A stretch of 64,000 bases of DNA. Origin: Bubalus kerabau. Taxonomy: Eukaryota > Chordata > Mammalia > Artiodactyla > Bovidae. Positions 62,801-63,965 of this stretch are shown piece by piece (the first letter of the stretch is position 1; the number at the start of each line of letters is the position of its first letter). The notes beneath the pieces were generated by a model, which was not told the origin of the DNA, made no database searches, and saw only the letters and a list, made by a program, of their open reading frames with translations. The stretch spans positions 52,870,801-52,934,800 of the forward strand of contig NC_073629.1 in the NCBI RefSeq assembly GCF_029407905.1, written 5' to 3'. The translations under genes and the position numbers were made by a program.

Positions 62801-63570
62801 AGATGCATGTTGATGTATGGCAAAACCAATACAATATTGTAAAGTAAAATAAATAAATAAATATATTAGGGAGATTAAGAGAAGCTTATAGGTGACTCAG
62901 TGCTTCTTGTGAAAAGCTGGGATAGAGCTGATGGTGGGCAGGGACTGATTGTTATCAGAATATCTTTTGAAAATACATATGAAATGGGTTAATTTTTGAG
63001 GAAGTGTGAAAATCATGATCTTTTTGTACCATCAGAAAGGAAAGAGGTGGATAAAAATTAATTATAATTAACAGTTGTGTTAACAGATACAGTGAAAAAG
63101 AGATCTTTTTCCCCTTATATTGATTTAGGAATGACTGCTTGCAAAAAACCTGGGAACCGAGAATGCAATCATCACTGTAAAAATAAACATACATGTGGAC
63201 ATGACTGCTGTGAGTTCCATAAAACAGTTTATTTCAGATTTTAAAAATTAAAAGTTCTTTGAGGAATAGTAATCATACCCTGATTATCTATACATGATAT
63301 TTATATTATGCAGCTTATAACTCAAATAATTTTTATTCTTTTGTGGACAACATTTTTAAAAAGTAAATATTAGATTAGAAATATTGCAGAAATTTGGTCT
63401 TATTTGAATAATACCTAAAATTGAACTTAAAGAATCTAGAATTTCCTTTCATAGGTAAAATTGGAGTTGCACAGAAGTCAGAAGTGAAAGAATCAACAAT
63501 TTCTTCATATTTATCTGATTTAAGAAATAGAAATGCTGTTTCATCTCTTCCTCCAGTTAAACGTCTGAAG
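2796..63570 (+). CDS. HFM1: HFM1, meiotic ATP-dependent DNA helicase (MER3 homologue), central 26 exons, partial at both ends
   Basis: HFM1 is a germline 3'-5' DNA helicase of the Ski2/MER3 group that promotes crossover formation and synapsis in meiotic prophase; human loss-of-function variants are linked to primary ovarian insufficiency. Joining 26 exons gives 2783 nt and 927 codons with no stop, and every exon junction is in phase. Local residues: Walker A APTGSGKT 35-42; APIKAL 69-74; DEVH 143-146 (DE in exon 4, VH in exon 5); SAT 189-191; FCATRKG 265-271; TSTLAMGVNLPA 345-356; QMIGRAGRPQ 382-391; Sec63-like region from about 485 to 810; Cys/His cluster 866-889. The match to mammalian HFM1 is nearly collinear. 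About 270 N-terminal and 240 C-terminal residues lie outside the window. No exon is disrupted, so I take the gene to be functional. Introns range from 83 bases to 18.6 kb, and the long ones owe much of their length to retroelements. Confidence 0.97.
2885..3030 (+). repeat. L2 LINE 3' end
   Basis: Has the L2 3'-end hallmarks: a gtgctctctaaggacaaggac stretch followed by a diverged aataaatgtttgttgaatgaatg-like tail. Old and diverged. Lies in the intron just after exon 1. Confidence 0.65.
3307..3439 (+). CDS. HFM1: HFM1 window exon 2 (Walker A)
   Basis: Residues 24-67. Contains the ATP-binding P-loop APTGSGKT followed by VVFELAITRLL. The acceptor follows a T-rich tract ending tttttag, and the donor is gtaagt. 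One base is left over and pairs with TG of exon 3 to make a Met codon. Confidence 0.97.
3538..3709 (-). mobile_element. 80-bp Bov-tA SINE scrap between unusually long direct repeats
   Basis: 3582-3661 is the tRNA-derived head of a Bov-tA SINE (minus). The sequence left of it (3538-3581) is repeated to its right (3662-3709), starting tattatttagtttctcat and ending cacatttgg. The right copy has a 4-base insertion. A 44-48 bp direct repeat is far longer than a normal target-site duplication. Confidence 0.8.
3830..4036 (-). mobile_element. Bov-tA SINE
   Basis: Complete minus-strand unit from the gcttagtcattctgtcatg end to the gggaagccc head, followed by a C-run at 4033-4039. In the intron before exon 3. 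Confidence 0.85.
4300..4451 (+). CDS. HFM1: HFM1 window exon 3 (motif Ia)
   Basis: Residues 68-118. Carries motif Ia (M-APIKALCSQR) and the TGD motif typical of Ski2-like helicases, ending in TTP. Acceptor is attgcag and donor gtacgt, a weaker donor than most in this gene. Confidence 0.96.
4990..5067 (+). CDS. HFM1: HFM1 window exon 4 (start of DEVH box)
   Basis: Residues 119-144, EKWDSMTRKW through LFLIDE. The exon ends with the first two residues of the Walker B DEVH box; the remaining VH is in exon 5. Acceptor ttcctag, donor gtagtg, in phase 0. Confidence 0.96.
5258..5416 (+). CDS. HFM1: HFM1 window exon 5 (VH of DEVH, motif III SAT)
   Basis: Residues 145-197. Begins VHVVKDENRGPTLE, completing the DEVH box, and ends with motif III SATIPNAED, which couples ATP hydrolysis to unwinding in this superfamily. 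The stretch QILSHAVENTNS in between differs noticeably from the human protein. Acceptor tcctcag, donor gtaagc. Confidence 0.96.
5417..7435 (+). other. HFM1: Intron between exons 5 and 6, no recognised element
   Basis: AT-rich, 2.0 kb. I see no open coding exon and no young ruminant repeat. Short T- or A-rich runs only. Some stretches may be very old LINE or DNA-transposon remnants that cannot be named by eye. Confidence 0.6.
7436..7636 (+). CDS. HFM1: HFM1 window exon 6 (link to second RecA domain)
   Basis: Residues 198-264, starting IAEWLSDGERSAVCL and ending SDQKPTLV. This is the longest exon in the window (201 nt). It joins helicase domain 1 to the start of the C-terminal RecA domain. Acceptor tttaaag, donor gtatgg, phase 0. 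Confidence 0.96.
7720..7808 (+). CDS. HFM1: HFM1 window exon 7 (motif IV)
   Basis: Residues 265-293, FCATRKGVQQAASVLVKD and following, matching motif IV of Ski2-like helicases. Only 83 bases separate it from exon 6. Acceptor tttttag, donor gtatat; two bases carry over to complete Arg in exon 8. Confidence 0.96.
7868..7985 (+). repeat. MIR SINE
   Basis: Recognisable MIR core and 3' part: caagttacttgactttccc, then cttatctgtaaaataaggat and aataatagtaatttggagga. Old, diverged, intronic. Confidence 0.6.
8820..11206 (+). mobile_element. BovB (RTE) LINE with internal deletion of the reverse transcriptase core
   Basis: Near the full 5' extent: it includes the BovB leader with the SINE-like ctccagtatttttgcctgg block, the endonuclease region (KLDVVKQK, NIQVLGVSELKW-like) and the C-terminal part (ILKSRDI, KVRIVKAIVFPVLMHG). 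Around 10400-10412 the sequence jumps from the gcagaagag stretch directly to tatcaactacctcacatat, removing roughly 0.8 kb with the palm domain up to the YADD motif. The ctatttatctt repeat at 8809-8819 and 11207-11217 is the target-site duplication. Many stops; inactive. Confidence 0.9.
11798..11868. repeat. (TG)n microsatellite
   Basis: About 70 bases of TG with a few TATG interruptions, grown inside the old L1. Likely length-polymorphic. Confidence 0.95.
12555..12598 (+). CDS. HFM1: HFM1 window exon 8 (44-nt micro-exon-like)
   Basis: Residues 294-308, LQKCAYSIKDSKLR, the shortest exon here. Found by matching the phase between exons 7 and 9. It lies just downstream of the nested L1/BovB insertion that fills the 4.7-kb intron. 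Acceptor aaatag, donor gtaggt. Confidence 0.93.
12705..12806 (+). CDS. HFM1: HFM1 window exon 9 (AYHHAG motif)
   Basis: Residues 309-342. Contains VAYHHAGMELSDRKVVEGAF, the conserved HHAG segment of Ski2/MER3 helicases, ending DVPVL. Acceptor ttttgtag, donor gtaagt. Confidence 0.96.
12807..14327 (+). other. HFM1: Introns around exon 10, no clear repeat
   Basis: Apart from exon 10, this stretch is AT-rich. It contains a short (TTTTG)n-like tract at 13711-13732 and no young SINE or LINE that I recognise. Confidence 0.5.
13205..13350 (+). CDS. HFM1: HFM1 window exon 10 (motifs V and VI)
   Basis: Residues 343-391. Carries motif V TTSTLAMGVNLPAH and, at its end, motif VI QMIGRAGRPQ with the arginine finger. 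Together these complete the ATPase site. Acceptor atacag, donor gtaagt. Confidence 0.97.
14328..14422 (+). CDS. HFM1: HFM1 window exon 11
   Basis: Residues 392-422, FDTTATAVIMTRLSTKEKY through TIES, the region just after motif VI that ends helicase domain 2. Strong polypyrimidine tract before the acceptor; donor gtaata. Confidence 0.96.
15034..15167 (+). CDS. HFM1: HFM1 window exon 12
   Basis: Residues 423-467, LHRHLIEHLNAEIVLHTI through NPSHY, the start of the winged-helix part that follows the helicase core in MER3 proteins. Acceptor cccattag, donor gtttgt (weak). Confidence 0.96.
15994..16041 (+). CDS. HFM1: HFM1 window exon 13 (48 nt, weak donor)
   Basis: Residues 468-483, FASGLNKDGIESKLQ. 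Acceptor aaatag, donor gttaga, which departs from the usual GTRAG. The exon is a multiple of three, so skipping it would keep the frame. Confidence 0.92.
16653..17123 (+). mobile_element. 5'-truncated ruminant L1 3' end with target-site duplication
   Basis: 16670-17106 matches the 3' end of the ruminant L1 family (gagtgaagtaagccagaaag start, gggttcaggatggggaacac, and an A-rich tail with two poly(A) blocks). The 17-base tttattctctacttgga occurs at 16653-16669 and 17107-17123. Plus orientation, recent. Confidence 0.92.
17332..17348. repeat. Short (AC)n tract
   Basis: About 17 bases of AC dinucleotide repeat in the intron between exons 13 and 14. Confidence 0.8.
17705..17918 (-). mobile_element. 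Bov-tA SINE
   Basis: Minus-strand Bov-tA from the tagtcatgtctgactcttt end to a degenerate head ending tgggaagc. A partial direct repeat agcttTacca / agccttacca flanks it. Confidence 0.8.
17930..18148 (+). repeat. L2 LINE fragment
   Basis: Contains the L2 3' region pattern (aaaatgcaaaccttcacca, ctgttcccacttcaggtcc, ttgcactctctttattc). Diverged. The BovB at 18149 interrupts or abuts it. Confidence 0.6.
18149..19265 (+). mobile_element. 5'-truncated BovB LINE, 1.1 kb
   Basis: Reverse transcriptase C-terminal half: FIDDAKGFDCVDHNKLWKIL, IGKGVRQGCILSPCLFNF, the catalytic RYADDTTLMAE, then the ELWCWRRLLRVPW region and the tandem ctgaa tail. A frameshift occurs near 18660-18680 (VADFYFFGLQ) and a stop in the distal part, so it is dead. 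Plus orientation in the intron before exon 14. Confidence 0.93.
19581..19661 (+). CDS. HFM1: HFM1 window exon 14 (81 nt, flanked by inverted repeats)
   Basis: Residues 484-510, LCLKNLNDLSSLNLIKMDED through KPT. It sits between a 3.5-kb and an 8.5-kb intron that hold BovB and L1 copies in opposite orientations. Length is a multiple of three. Acceptor ttgaacag, donor gtaatt. Confidence 0.95.
20186..20460 (+). mobile_element. Bov-A2 SINE (dimer) with (AGC)n tail
   Basis: Two Bov-A units in tandem linked by tcactttcatgcattggag, ending in an AGC-repeat tail at 20445-20459. Plus orientation. Confidence 0.92.
21030..21215 (-). mobile_element. L1 3' UTR fragment
   Basis: Antisense L1 3' UTR with the tatagttgctttacaatgtt and gagtattgagtagagttccc motifs common in cetartiodactyl L1 ends. 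Diverged. Confidence 0.75.
21765..21945 (+). repeat. MIR SINE
   Basis: MIR-like: ttccatttctgccactatgc, ctgggaccttaaactcactg, then tctgcaaaataagaatata and ttaggttgttatgatgatca. Intronic, old. Confidence 0.7.
21946..23470 (+). other. HFM1: Intron stretch without recognised element
   Basis: AT-rich intronic DNA between a MIR and a Bov-A2 insertion. A small (AC)n run is at 23038-23048. No coding exon, RNA gene or young repeat that I can support. Confidence 0.5.
23471..23746 (+). mobile_element. Bov-A2 SINE with 15-bp target-site duplication
   Basis: Dimeric Bov-A2 at 23486-23731. agtttcattgttact is present at 23471-23485 and 23732-23746. The left end lacks the usual ggagaaggcaatggc start, so it is slightly 5'-truncated. 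Confidence 0.93.
23851..24247 (-). mobile_element. 5'-truncated ruminant L1 3' end
   Basis: Antisense copy of the same L1 3' end seen at 16670-17106, starting with a T-run (poly-A) at 23851-23869 and ending near gtatactgtattggtgttt. High similarity in opposite orientation to the copy upstream of exon 14. Confidence 0.9.
24407..24592 (-). mobile_element. Diverged Bov-A/BovB-3'-like SINE
   Basis: Begins gttcagttcctcagtcatgt and ends gcaagaatgctgaagtgg. The middle (about 24485-24540) does not fit the usual Bov-tA consensus, so it is an older or chimeric copy. Confidence 0.65.
24993..25035. repeat. (GGAA)n-rich purine tract
   Basis: Imperfect gaaggaaggaaggaggaaagg tract, low-complexity. Confidence 0.85.
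25587..26597 (-). mobile_element. 5'-truncated BovB LINE with a long open reading frame
   Basis: Antisense BovB 3' kilobase. A 340-codon reading frame from 26622 to 25600 stays open through GCILSPCLFNLYAEY, the catalytic LRYADDTTLMAE and ELWCWRRLLRVPW to the usual C-terminal end KSRTRL. The frame's start is outside BovB and the endonuclease and N-terminal reverse transcriptase parts are absent, so it cannot be a working element. The intact frame implies a recent insertion. Confidence 0.93.
26624..26874 (+). mobile_element. Bov-tA SINE with target-site duplication
   Basis: Full unit from ggggcttcccaggtgactc to the gcacaacacagcac tail. aggataagaag at 26624-26634 is nearly repeated at 26864-26874 (aggataagagg). 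Confidence 0.88.
26875..27048 (+). mobile_element. Bov-tA SINE, second tandem copy
   Basis: Starts at atggctcaggtggtaaag and ends gactgagcgactttcactt. It lacks the first bases of the head and shares orientation with the copy directly upstream. Confidence 0.85.
27588..28099 (-). mobile_element. 5'-truncated BovB LINE, 0.5 kb
   Basis: Antisense BovB 3' end; minus reading is open for 166 codons (MTNLDSIFKSRGITLPTK to KSRTRLSD). Very similar to the copy at 25587-26597, with the same orientation. Confidence 0.92.
28185..28276 (+). CDS. HFM1: HFM1 window exon 15 (start of Sec63-like domain)
   Basis: Residues 511-541, AGRLMAWYYITFETVKKFCT through LSDL. The GRLMAWYYI-type segment is typical of the beginning of the Sec63-like region in Ski2/Brr2/MER3 helicases. 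Strong acceptor ctctctctacag, donor gtaaat. Confidence 0.96.
28277..29404 (+). other. HFM1: Intron after exon 15, mostly unassigned
   Basis: AT-rich. A small L1 3' UTR scrap (tttattgaagtatagttga) lies at 29067-29105 and a faint MIR-like stretch at 29205-29290. Nothing coding seen. Confidence 0.5.
29405..29570 (-). repeat. MIR/L2-type ancient repeat
   Basis: ttattgagtgcttatcatat followed by catgctaggctgaat is the antisense MIR pattern. A downstream tgtctggcatatataacagg resembles an L2/MIR tail. Located 150 bases before exon 16. Confidence 0.55.
29718..29824 (+). CDS. HFM1: HFM1 window exon 16
   Basis: Residues 542-576, VTMIASCKEFLDVQLRINEK through NRTTI, part of the Sec63-like region. Two bases carry over to complete Arg in exon 17. 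Acceptor ttatag, donor gtacag. Confidence 0.95.
29918..29965 (+). CDS. HFM1: HFM1 window exon 17 (48 nt)
   Basis: Residues 577-592, FPMEGRIKTREMKVN, split from exon 16 by a 93-base intron. Acceptor tttccag, donor gtaaag. Two bases carry over and complete Cys in exon 18. Confidence 0.94.
30355..30628 (-). mobile_element. Bov-A2 SINE with (CTG)n end
   Basis: Antisense dimer beginning with a CTG run at 30357-30371, with the aagtgaaaagtgaaagtgaa linker between units. Confidence 0.93.
31155..31295 (-). repeat. MIR SINE
   Basis: cattttataaatgaagtaag, then tgacttgcttgaggttatgg and agaattagaatctaggtctc form the antisense MIR pattern. Diverged. Confidence 0.6.
31498..31748 (+). mobile_element. Bov-tA SINE with 12-bp target-site duplication
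   Basis: Complete Bov-tA at 31510-31736. atatgtatcata occurs at 31498-31509 and 31737-31748. Confidence 0.93.
32090..33730 (-). mobile_element. Old L1 (antisense) with AT-rich expansion
   Basis: 3' UTR-like sequence at about 32240-32740 and ORF2 C-terminal sequence at about 33290-33730 (antisense tttatttggaatgccatctt, ttttgttatctggtaaggca). A low-complexity AT block of about 115 bases at 32515-32632 interrupts it. Heavily diverged. Confidence 0.7.
32515..32632. repeat. AT-rich low-complexity block
   Basis: Runs of ttaat, aaatta and atataaaat with no G or C for over 100 bases. Confidence 0.9.
33735..34321 (-). mobile_element. Ruminant L1 3' end carrying a 33-bp tandem duplication
   Basis: Antisense L1 3' UTR beginning at an interrupted T-rich tail. 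A 33-base unit is present twice, 33809-33841 and 33842-33874, with one C/T difference. It is followed by a short BovB scrap. Confidence 0.88.
34322..34415 (-). mobile_element. BovB internal scrap, 94 bp
   Basis: catagctttgactatatgga through ggtttgtcatagctttcctg matches an internal BovB segment (VKAM..TKV..SILKSRDI region) in antisense. It is placed exactly at the 5' truncation of the neighbouring L1. Confidence 0.75.
34440..34915 (-). mobile_element. L1 3' UTR fragment split by a SINE scrap
   Basis: Antisense L1 3' UTR (tagataccacataaaagtga, gacacttaggttgcttctgt, aaataatgctgctgtgaac) with a 112-base Bov-tA piece inserted at 34676-34787. Confidence 0.75.
34952..35179 (-). mobile_element. Bov-tA SINE
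   Basis: Antisense unit 34962-35168 ending at the gggaagccc head. aattagcct / aattagtct flank it as a one-mismatch target-site duplication. Confidence 0.88.
35526..35814 (-). mobile_element. Bov-A2 SINE with 11-bp target-site duplication
   Basis: Antisense dimer 35537-35803. actaataagct is at 35526-35536 and 35804-35814. Young, close to consensus. Confidence 0.94.
36342..36439 (+). CDS. HFM1: HFM1 window exon 18
   Basis: Residues 593-625, LIQAQLGCIPVQDFALTQDT through RITR, the helical part of the Sec63-like domain. It follows a 6.4-kb intron with many SINE and L1 insertions. Acceptor tttccccag, donor gtatgt. Confidence 0.96.
36524..36652 (+). CDS. HFM1: HFM1 window exon 19
   Basis: Residues 626-668, LSDFVATQEKFAVLLNSLILAKCF... 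through QLEKI, helical Sec63-like region. It appears one Lys shorter than the human protein as I recall it (QEKF versus QEKKF). Acceptor after a ten-T tract, donor gtaggt. Confidence 0.95.
36653..37790 (+). other. HFM1: Start of intron after exon 19, unassigned
   Basis: No repeat family recognised and no exon-like reading frame with splice sites. Confidence 0.45.
37800..40325 (+). mobile_element. Old L1 ORF2 and 3' UTR, interrupted by another repeat
   Basis: Sense L1 ORF2: a ggtgaattctactgaacatt stretch, caactcattctatgaggcca, gacagaccagtagcccttag, tgttcaacatcattagtcat, and a 3' UTR with gcatgaagtgttgacacaaa. Many stops and indels. 38998-39250 is a different interspersed repeat inserted in it. 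Confidence 0.85.
38998..39250. repeat. Interspersed repeat inside the L1, family not assigned
   Basis: Starts ttagttttctactgccatta, with gtggcttaaagcaccagaaa and a ttccttgatcatagccctt segment. I recognise it as a widespread mammalian repeat type but cannot name the family with confidence. Confidence 0.5.
40326..41795 (+). other. HFM1: Intron before exon 20, unassigned
   Basis: AT-rich. 41185-41350 resembles a diverged ancient repeat (ctgtggtcaaatcactaggt, ttattctaaatgcaatggaa). Nothing coding. Confidence 0.45.
41796..41881 (+). CDS. HFM1: HFM1 window exon 20
   Basis: Residues 669-697, ITLSNAMVNAGLTSFKKIEE through LEL, Sec63-like region. Acceptor ttccacag, donor gtattt (weak). Confidence 0.95.
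42118..42201 (+). CDS. HFM1: HFM1 window exon 21
   Basis: Residues 698-725, ILNRHPPFGTQIKETVMYLP through EVEQ; the NRHPPFG segment is well conserved in MER3 proteins. Acceptor gttttag, donor gtaaat, phase 0 at both ends. Confidence 0.96.
42326..42483 (+). CDS. HFM1: HFM1 window exon 22
   Basis: Residues 726-777, ITRYSDTMAEILVTVILRNF through FKHKI, the beta-rich end of the Sec63-like region. Acceptor ttaaag, donor gtaagt. The split codon to exon 23 reads Met here where I recall Thr in human. Confidence 0.95.
42484..43845 (+). other. HFM1: Intron between exons 22 and 23
   Basis: Contains an antisense MIR-like stretch at about 43055-43165 (tttgagcacttagtaagttc, agattcgaagcccagcattc). The rest is unassigned. 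Confidence 0.5.
43846..43949 (+). CDS. HFM1: HFM1 window exon 23
   Basis: Residues 778-812, DSVLLKAGNWAKKFDVRRAL through SSEY. Acceptor tttttcag, donor gtaagt. WAKKFDV differs from the human WAKKIAV as I recall it. Confidence 0.95.
44397..44543 (+). CDS. HFM1: HFM1 window exon 24
   Basis: Residues 813-861, GLDIQRKFTVFYSGPKRFGN through AGPKK, the link between the Sec63-like region and the C-terminal tail. Followed by the 18.6-kb intron. Acceptor tttttccag, donor gtaaac. Confidence 0.95.
44647..44874 (-). mobile_element. BovB 3'-end fragment, 210 bp, with target-site duplication
   Basis: Antisense BovB end starting with five ttcag repeats and stopping at ccaatccctcccagc. attagatgt flanks it at 44647-44655 and 44866-44874. 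Confidence 0.9.
44931..46471 (-). mobile_element. Chimeric FGF12::L1 retrocopy flanked by 13-bp direct repeats
   Basis: tggggtgattttt occurs at 44931-44943 and 46459-46471, bracketing one inserted unit. Reading the minus strand from 46458: spliced FGF12-derived exons to about 46155, then the 5' region of a ruminant L1 (ggagtgggagcactgactcc, then ORF1 coiled-coil and C-terminal parts such as NIENRMEKMQESINKD-like and ADLSTETLQARR-like) down to 44944, where it stops inside ORF1. There is no poly(A) beyond the A-rich start of the repeat. ORF1 is broken by stops near 45506. The FGF12 junction falls at the exon 3 end, so I read this as a reverse-transcribed spliced fusion transcript rather than two independent insertions. 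Confidence 0.85.
46119..46458 (-). pseudogene. FGF12P: FGF12 partial processed pseudogene (5' part of the FGF12::L1 chimera)
   Basis: Minus reading gives LQLKGIVTTVLSQQGYFL, HPDGTVDGTKDENSDYTLF and VKASLYVAMNGEGYLYSS, matching FGF12 exons 2 and 3 (intracellular FGF that modulates voltage-gated sodium channels). The D-E-N-S-D-Y and K-A-S-L-Y-V residues point to FGF12 rather than FGF11, 13 or 14. The exon 2/3 boundary is joined without an intron. The 30 codons upstream (about KIFELSLKRGVQMLECLFGR) resemble the alternative first exon of FGF14 more than the FGF12 first exons I recall. After YLYSS it reads 11 codons into L1 and stops. The last two-thirds of FGF12 is absent. Confidence 0.85.
46472..46838 (+). 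other. HFM1: Intron stretch between the chimera and a SINE pair
   Basis: 46650-46745 resembles an L1 3' UTR in antisense at low similarity. No gene seen. Confidence 0.4.
46840..46986 (-). mobile_element. Two adjoining SINE scraps with (CTG)n
   Basis: 46840-46935 is a truncated Bov-A2 unit beginning with CTG repeats. 46937-46986 is a BovB/Bov-tA 3' end with four ttcag repeats. Both antisense. Confidence 0.8.
47590..48557 (+). mobile_element. Old L1/HAL1-type element, 5' and ORF regions
   Basis: Sense-strand features of an old L1: ccagaatctgcagatataat, gtctgtcatacaataagaaa, then ORF1-like segments (tagacatatcaatagaaaat) and an ORF2 piece ending aggttcagatgacttcat. Heavily degraded. Confidence 0.7.
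47650..47773 (+). repeat. Left arm of a 120-bp inverted repeat
   Basis: Runs from tggtggaatataacataat to ttatataagaaaatgaa. Its reverse complement matches 48549-48668 at roughly 90 percent by eye. Confidence 0.85.
48549..48668 (-). repeat. Right arm of a 120-bp inverted repeat
   Basis: Runs from ttcattttcttatatagtta through ggtcctgcctctttgcaggt to tatattccacca. It interrupts L1 ORF2 sequence that resumes, after a SINE, near 48900. Confidence 0.85.
48690..48834 (+). mobile_element. 5'-truncated Bov-tA SINE
   Basis: Starts at ccctggatcaggaagatcgc and ends gcacacagaacagcacagc. Sense orientation, directly after the inverted-repeat arm. Confidence 0.82.
48870..51330 (+). mobile_element. Old L1 ORF2 and 3' UTR, interrupted by a SINE
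   Basis: Sense L1 ORF2 (aaaagccagcatgactttga, atcaatgcaatccctattca, gacacccaaagctcaggcaa, gatggacaatgacaaatgtt) continuing to 3' UTR motifs such as tactcagccataaagaagaa and tatgattccacttatatgaa. Frames broken; Bov-tA inserted at 49884-50091. Confidence 0.85.
49884..50091 (-). mobile_element. Bov-tA SINE inside L1
   Basis: Antisense unit from gttgttagtcactcagttgt to a degenerate head (gagccatcagtgattccca). Confidence 0.85.
51335..51717 (+). other. HFM1: Intron stretch without recognised repeat
   Basis: Between an L1 and a BovB. Ends in an (AAC)n/A-rich run (51701-51716), which may be the BovB target. Confidence 0.4.
51718..54085 (+). mobile_element. 5'-truncated BovB LINE, 2.4 kb
   Basis: Begins inside the endonuclease region (gtccttttcattataagact) and runs through most of the reverse transcriptase: GFRKSKVTRDQTANI, CFIDYTKAFDCVDHNKLW and LTCLLRNLYAGQ, to the 3' end. 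The catalytic YADD reads YADT at about 53373, and frameshifts occur near 53195, 53400 and 53690. It is the longest reverse transcriptase stretch in the window and is older than the 25587-26597 copy. Confidence 0.92.
54086..54569 (+). other. HFM1: Intron stretch without recognised element
   Basis: Contains a tata/catt-rich part (54305-54440) with repeated ttatatctga motifs. No exon supported. Confidence 0.45.
54570..54864 (-). mobile_element. Bov-A2 SINE with 13-bp target-site duplication
   Basis: Antisense dimer 54583-54851. gatttaccctact at 54570-54582 and 54852-54864. Confidence 0.94.
55309..55413 (+). mobile_element. BovB 3' fragment, 105 bp
   Basis: Sense BovB near-terminal segment, reading LDGITNSMDMSLSNLWELVM-like. 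It lacks the terminal gactgagcgac part. Confidence 0.85.
55414..55851 (+). other. HFM1: Intron stretch without recognised element
   Basis: AT-rich and unassigned. Confidence 0.4.
55852..56093 (+). mobile_element. Bov-tA SINE with target-site duplication
   Basis: Sense unit 55862-56083. atagttaaga and atagttagga flank it. An (AC)-rich tail is at 56070-56084. Confidence 0.9.
56094..56897 (+). other. HFM1: Intron stretch without recognised element
   Basis: No clear repeat or exon. Moderate GC in 56640-56890 without a reading frame bounded by splice sites. Confidence 0.4.
56908..57637 (-). mobile_element. 5'-truncated BovB LINE, 0.73 kb
   Basis: Antisense BovB 3' end with several indels (an extra base at 57321 and a duplicated gccataat at 57561-57575). 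Flanking taagtaaatt-like repeats make the exact 5' boundary uncertain. Confidence 0.9.
57735..57890 (+). repeat. MIR SINE
   Basis: ggttgagagatcagcctctg, then acatgttacttcacctcttt and cttcatctgtgaaggtataa follow the MIR pattern. Confidence 0.65.
57900..59200 (+). mobile_element. Old L1/HAL1-type element, interrupted by a SINE
   Basis: Sense segments such as ggaacatgcgaaagaaagcc, gaaaatcataaatgcttcca, gtttagtgttttcatcagca and ttctatacctagccaaacta are typical of old L1/HAL1 ORF regions. An 19-base A-run lies at 58123-58141. Confidence 0.65.
58359..58573 (+). mobile_element. Bov-tA SINE
   Basis: Sense unit from gggcttcctagatggcact to aagcaacttagcacagtgc, with a short deletion before gtccatagcgtcacac. 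Confidence 0.88.
59240..60440 (+). repeat. L2 LINE, split by a second repeat
   Basis: 59240-59550 and 60130-60440 read as consecutive parts of L2 (ctcttcagtggctcccatag; then agctttttcatagctatccc, gaagctttccaaaacattcc). The intervening 59555-60130 is unrelated. Confidence 0.6.
59555..60130. repeat. Unclassified insertion in L2, possibly an LTR
   Basis: GC-richer than its surroundings. It holds a duplicated aggcagatgagaaa-type motif (59883-59897 and 59949-59962). Its length (about 575 bases) and interruption of L2 suggest a solitary LTR, but I cannot name a family or see clean ends. Confidence 0.35.
60441..61245 (+). other. HFM1: Intron stretch, possibly ancient repeat
   Basis: 60640-61110 resembles a diverged mammalian-wide repeat (tagaggaccttaaatatgga, tgatctgatcagagctgaat). 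An 80-codon open frame here has no splice context or protein match I know. Confidence 0.4.
61250..61490 (-). mobile_element. Bov-tA SINE
   Basis: Antisense unit 61260-61481 with a (GAT)n start at 61260-61271 and the gggaagccc head. tatttgagg / tatttgaag flank it. Confidence 0.88.
62200..62560 (+). repeat. L2 LINE fragment
   Basis: ctttggatattatgctctgt, acttgggacatcttcctgtg and atcagttcaaatgtctctcc follow the L2 3' pattern. Confidence 0.55.
62733..62865 (+). mobile_element. Short ruminant L1 3' end
   Basis: 130-base, strongly 5'-truncated L1 3' UTR with an (AAAT)n tail. atattagg flanks both sides. Confidence 0.9.
63129..63209 (+). CDS. HFM1: HFM1 window exon 25 (Cys/His cluster)
   Basis: Residues 862-888, MTACKKPGNRECNHHCKNKH then TCGHDC; the last Cys is split with exon 26. 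The closely spaced Cys and His residues (C-x3-C-x5-C-x3-CC) suggest a small zinc-binding knuckle. Acceptor gatttag, donor gtgagt. Phases match exons 24 and 26 exactly although exon 24 is 18.6 kb away. Confidence 0.95.
63455..63570 (+). CDS. HFM1: HFM1 window exon 26
   Basis: Residues 889-927, KIGVAQKSEVKESTISSYLS through VKRLK, the start of the poorly structured C-terminal tail. Acceptor tttcatag, donor gttagt. The coding sequence continues beyond the window. Confidence 0.94.
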
Positions 63571-63615
63571 GTTAGTTTTAATAACATTTATCCCTTGTTC
63601 TATAGTTAAATATAT

Positions 63616-63834
63616 ATGCTGCTGCTGCTGCTGCTAAGTCGCTTCAGTCGTGTCTGACTCTGTGCAACCCCATAGACGGCAGCCCACCAGGCTCCCCTGT
63701 CCCTGGGATTCTCCAGGCAAGAACACTGGAGTGGGTTGCCATTTCCTTCTCCAATGCATGAAAGTGAAAAGTGAAAGGGAAGTCGCTCAGTCGTGTCCGA
63801 CTCTTAGTGACCCTATGGACTGTAGCCTACCAGG
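63616..63834 (-). mobile_element. Bov-A2 SINE with (CTG)n end
   Basis: Antisense dimer starting with six CTG/GCT repeats at 63617-63635. The second unit is cut at ctaccaggctg. Just 45 bases after exon 26. Confidence 0.92.
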
Positions 63835-63965
63835 CTGTGTATCAATTTGATAGATATCCATAGAAGTACTTTAGAGTTACATAAAGGCTTGACTAGTAAT
63901 ATGACTTTTATTCATAGTATGGTTTCTATAGGAAAAGTGTGAAGAAAATGTCTGACTCAGTCATG

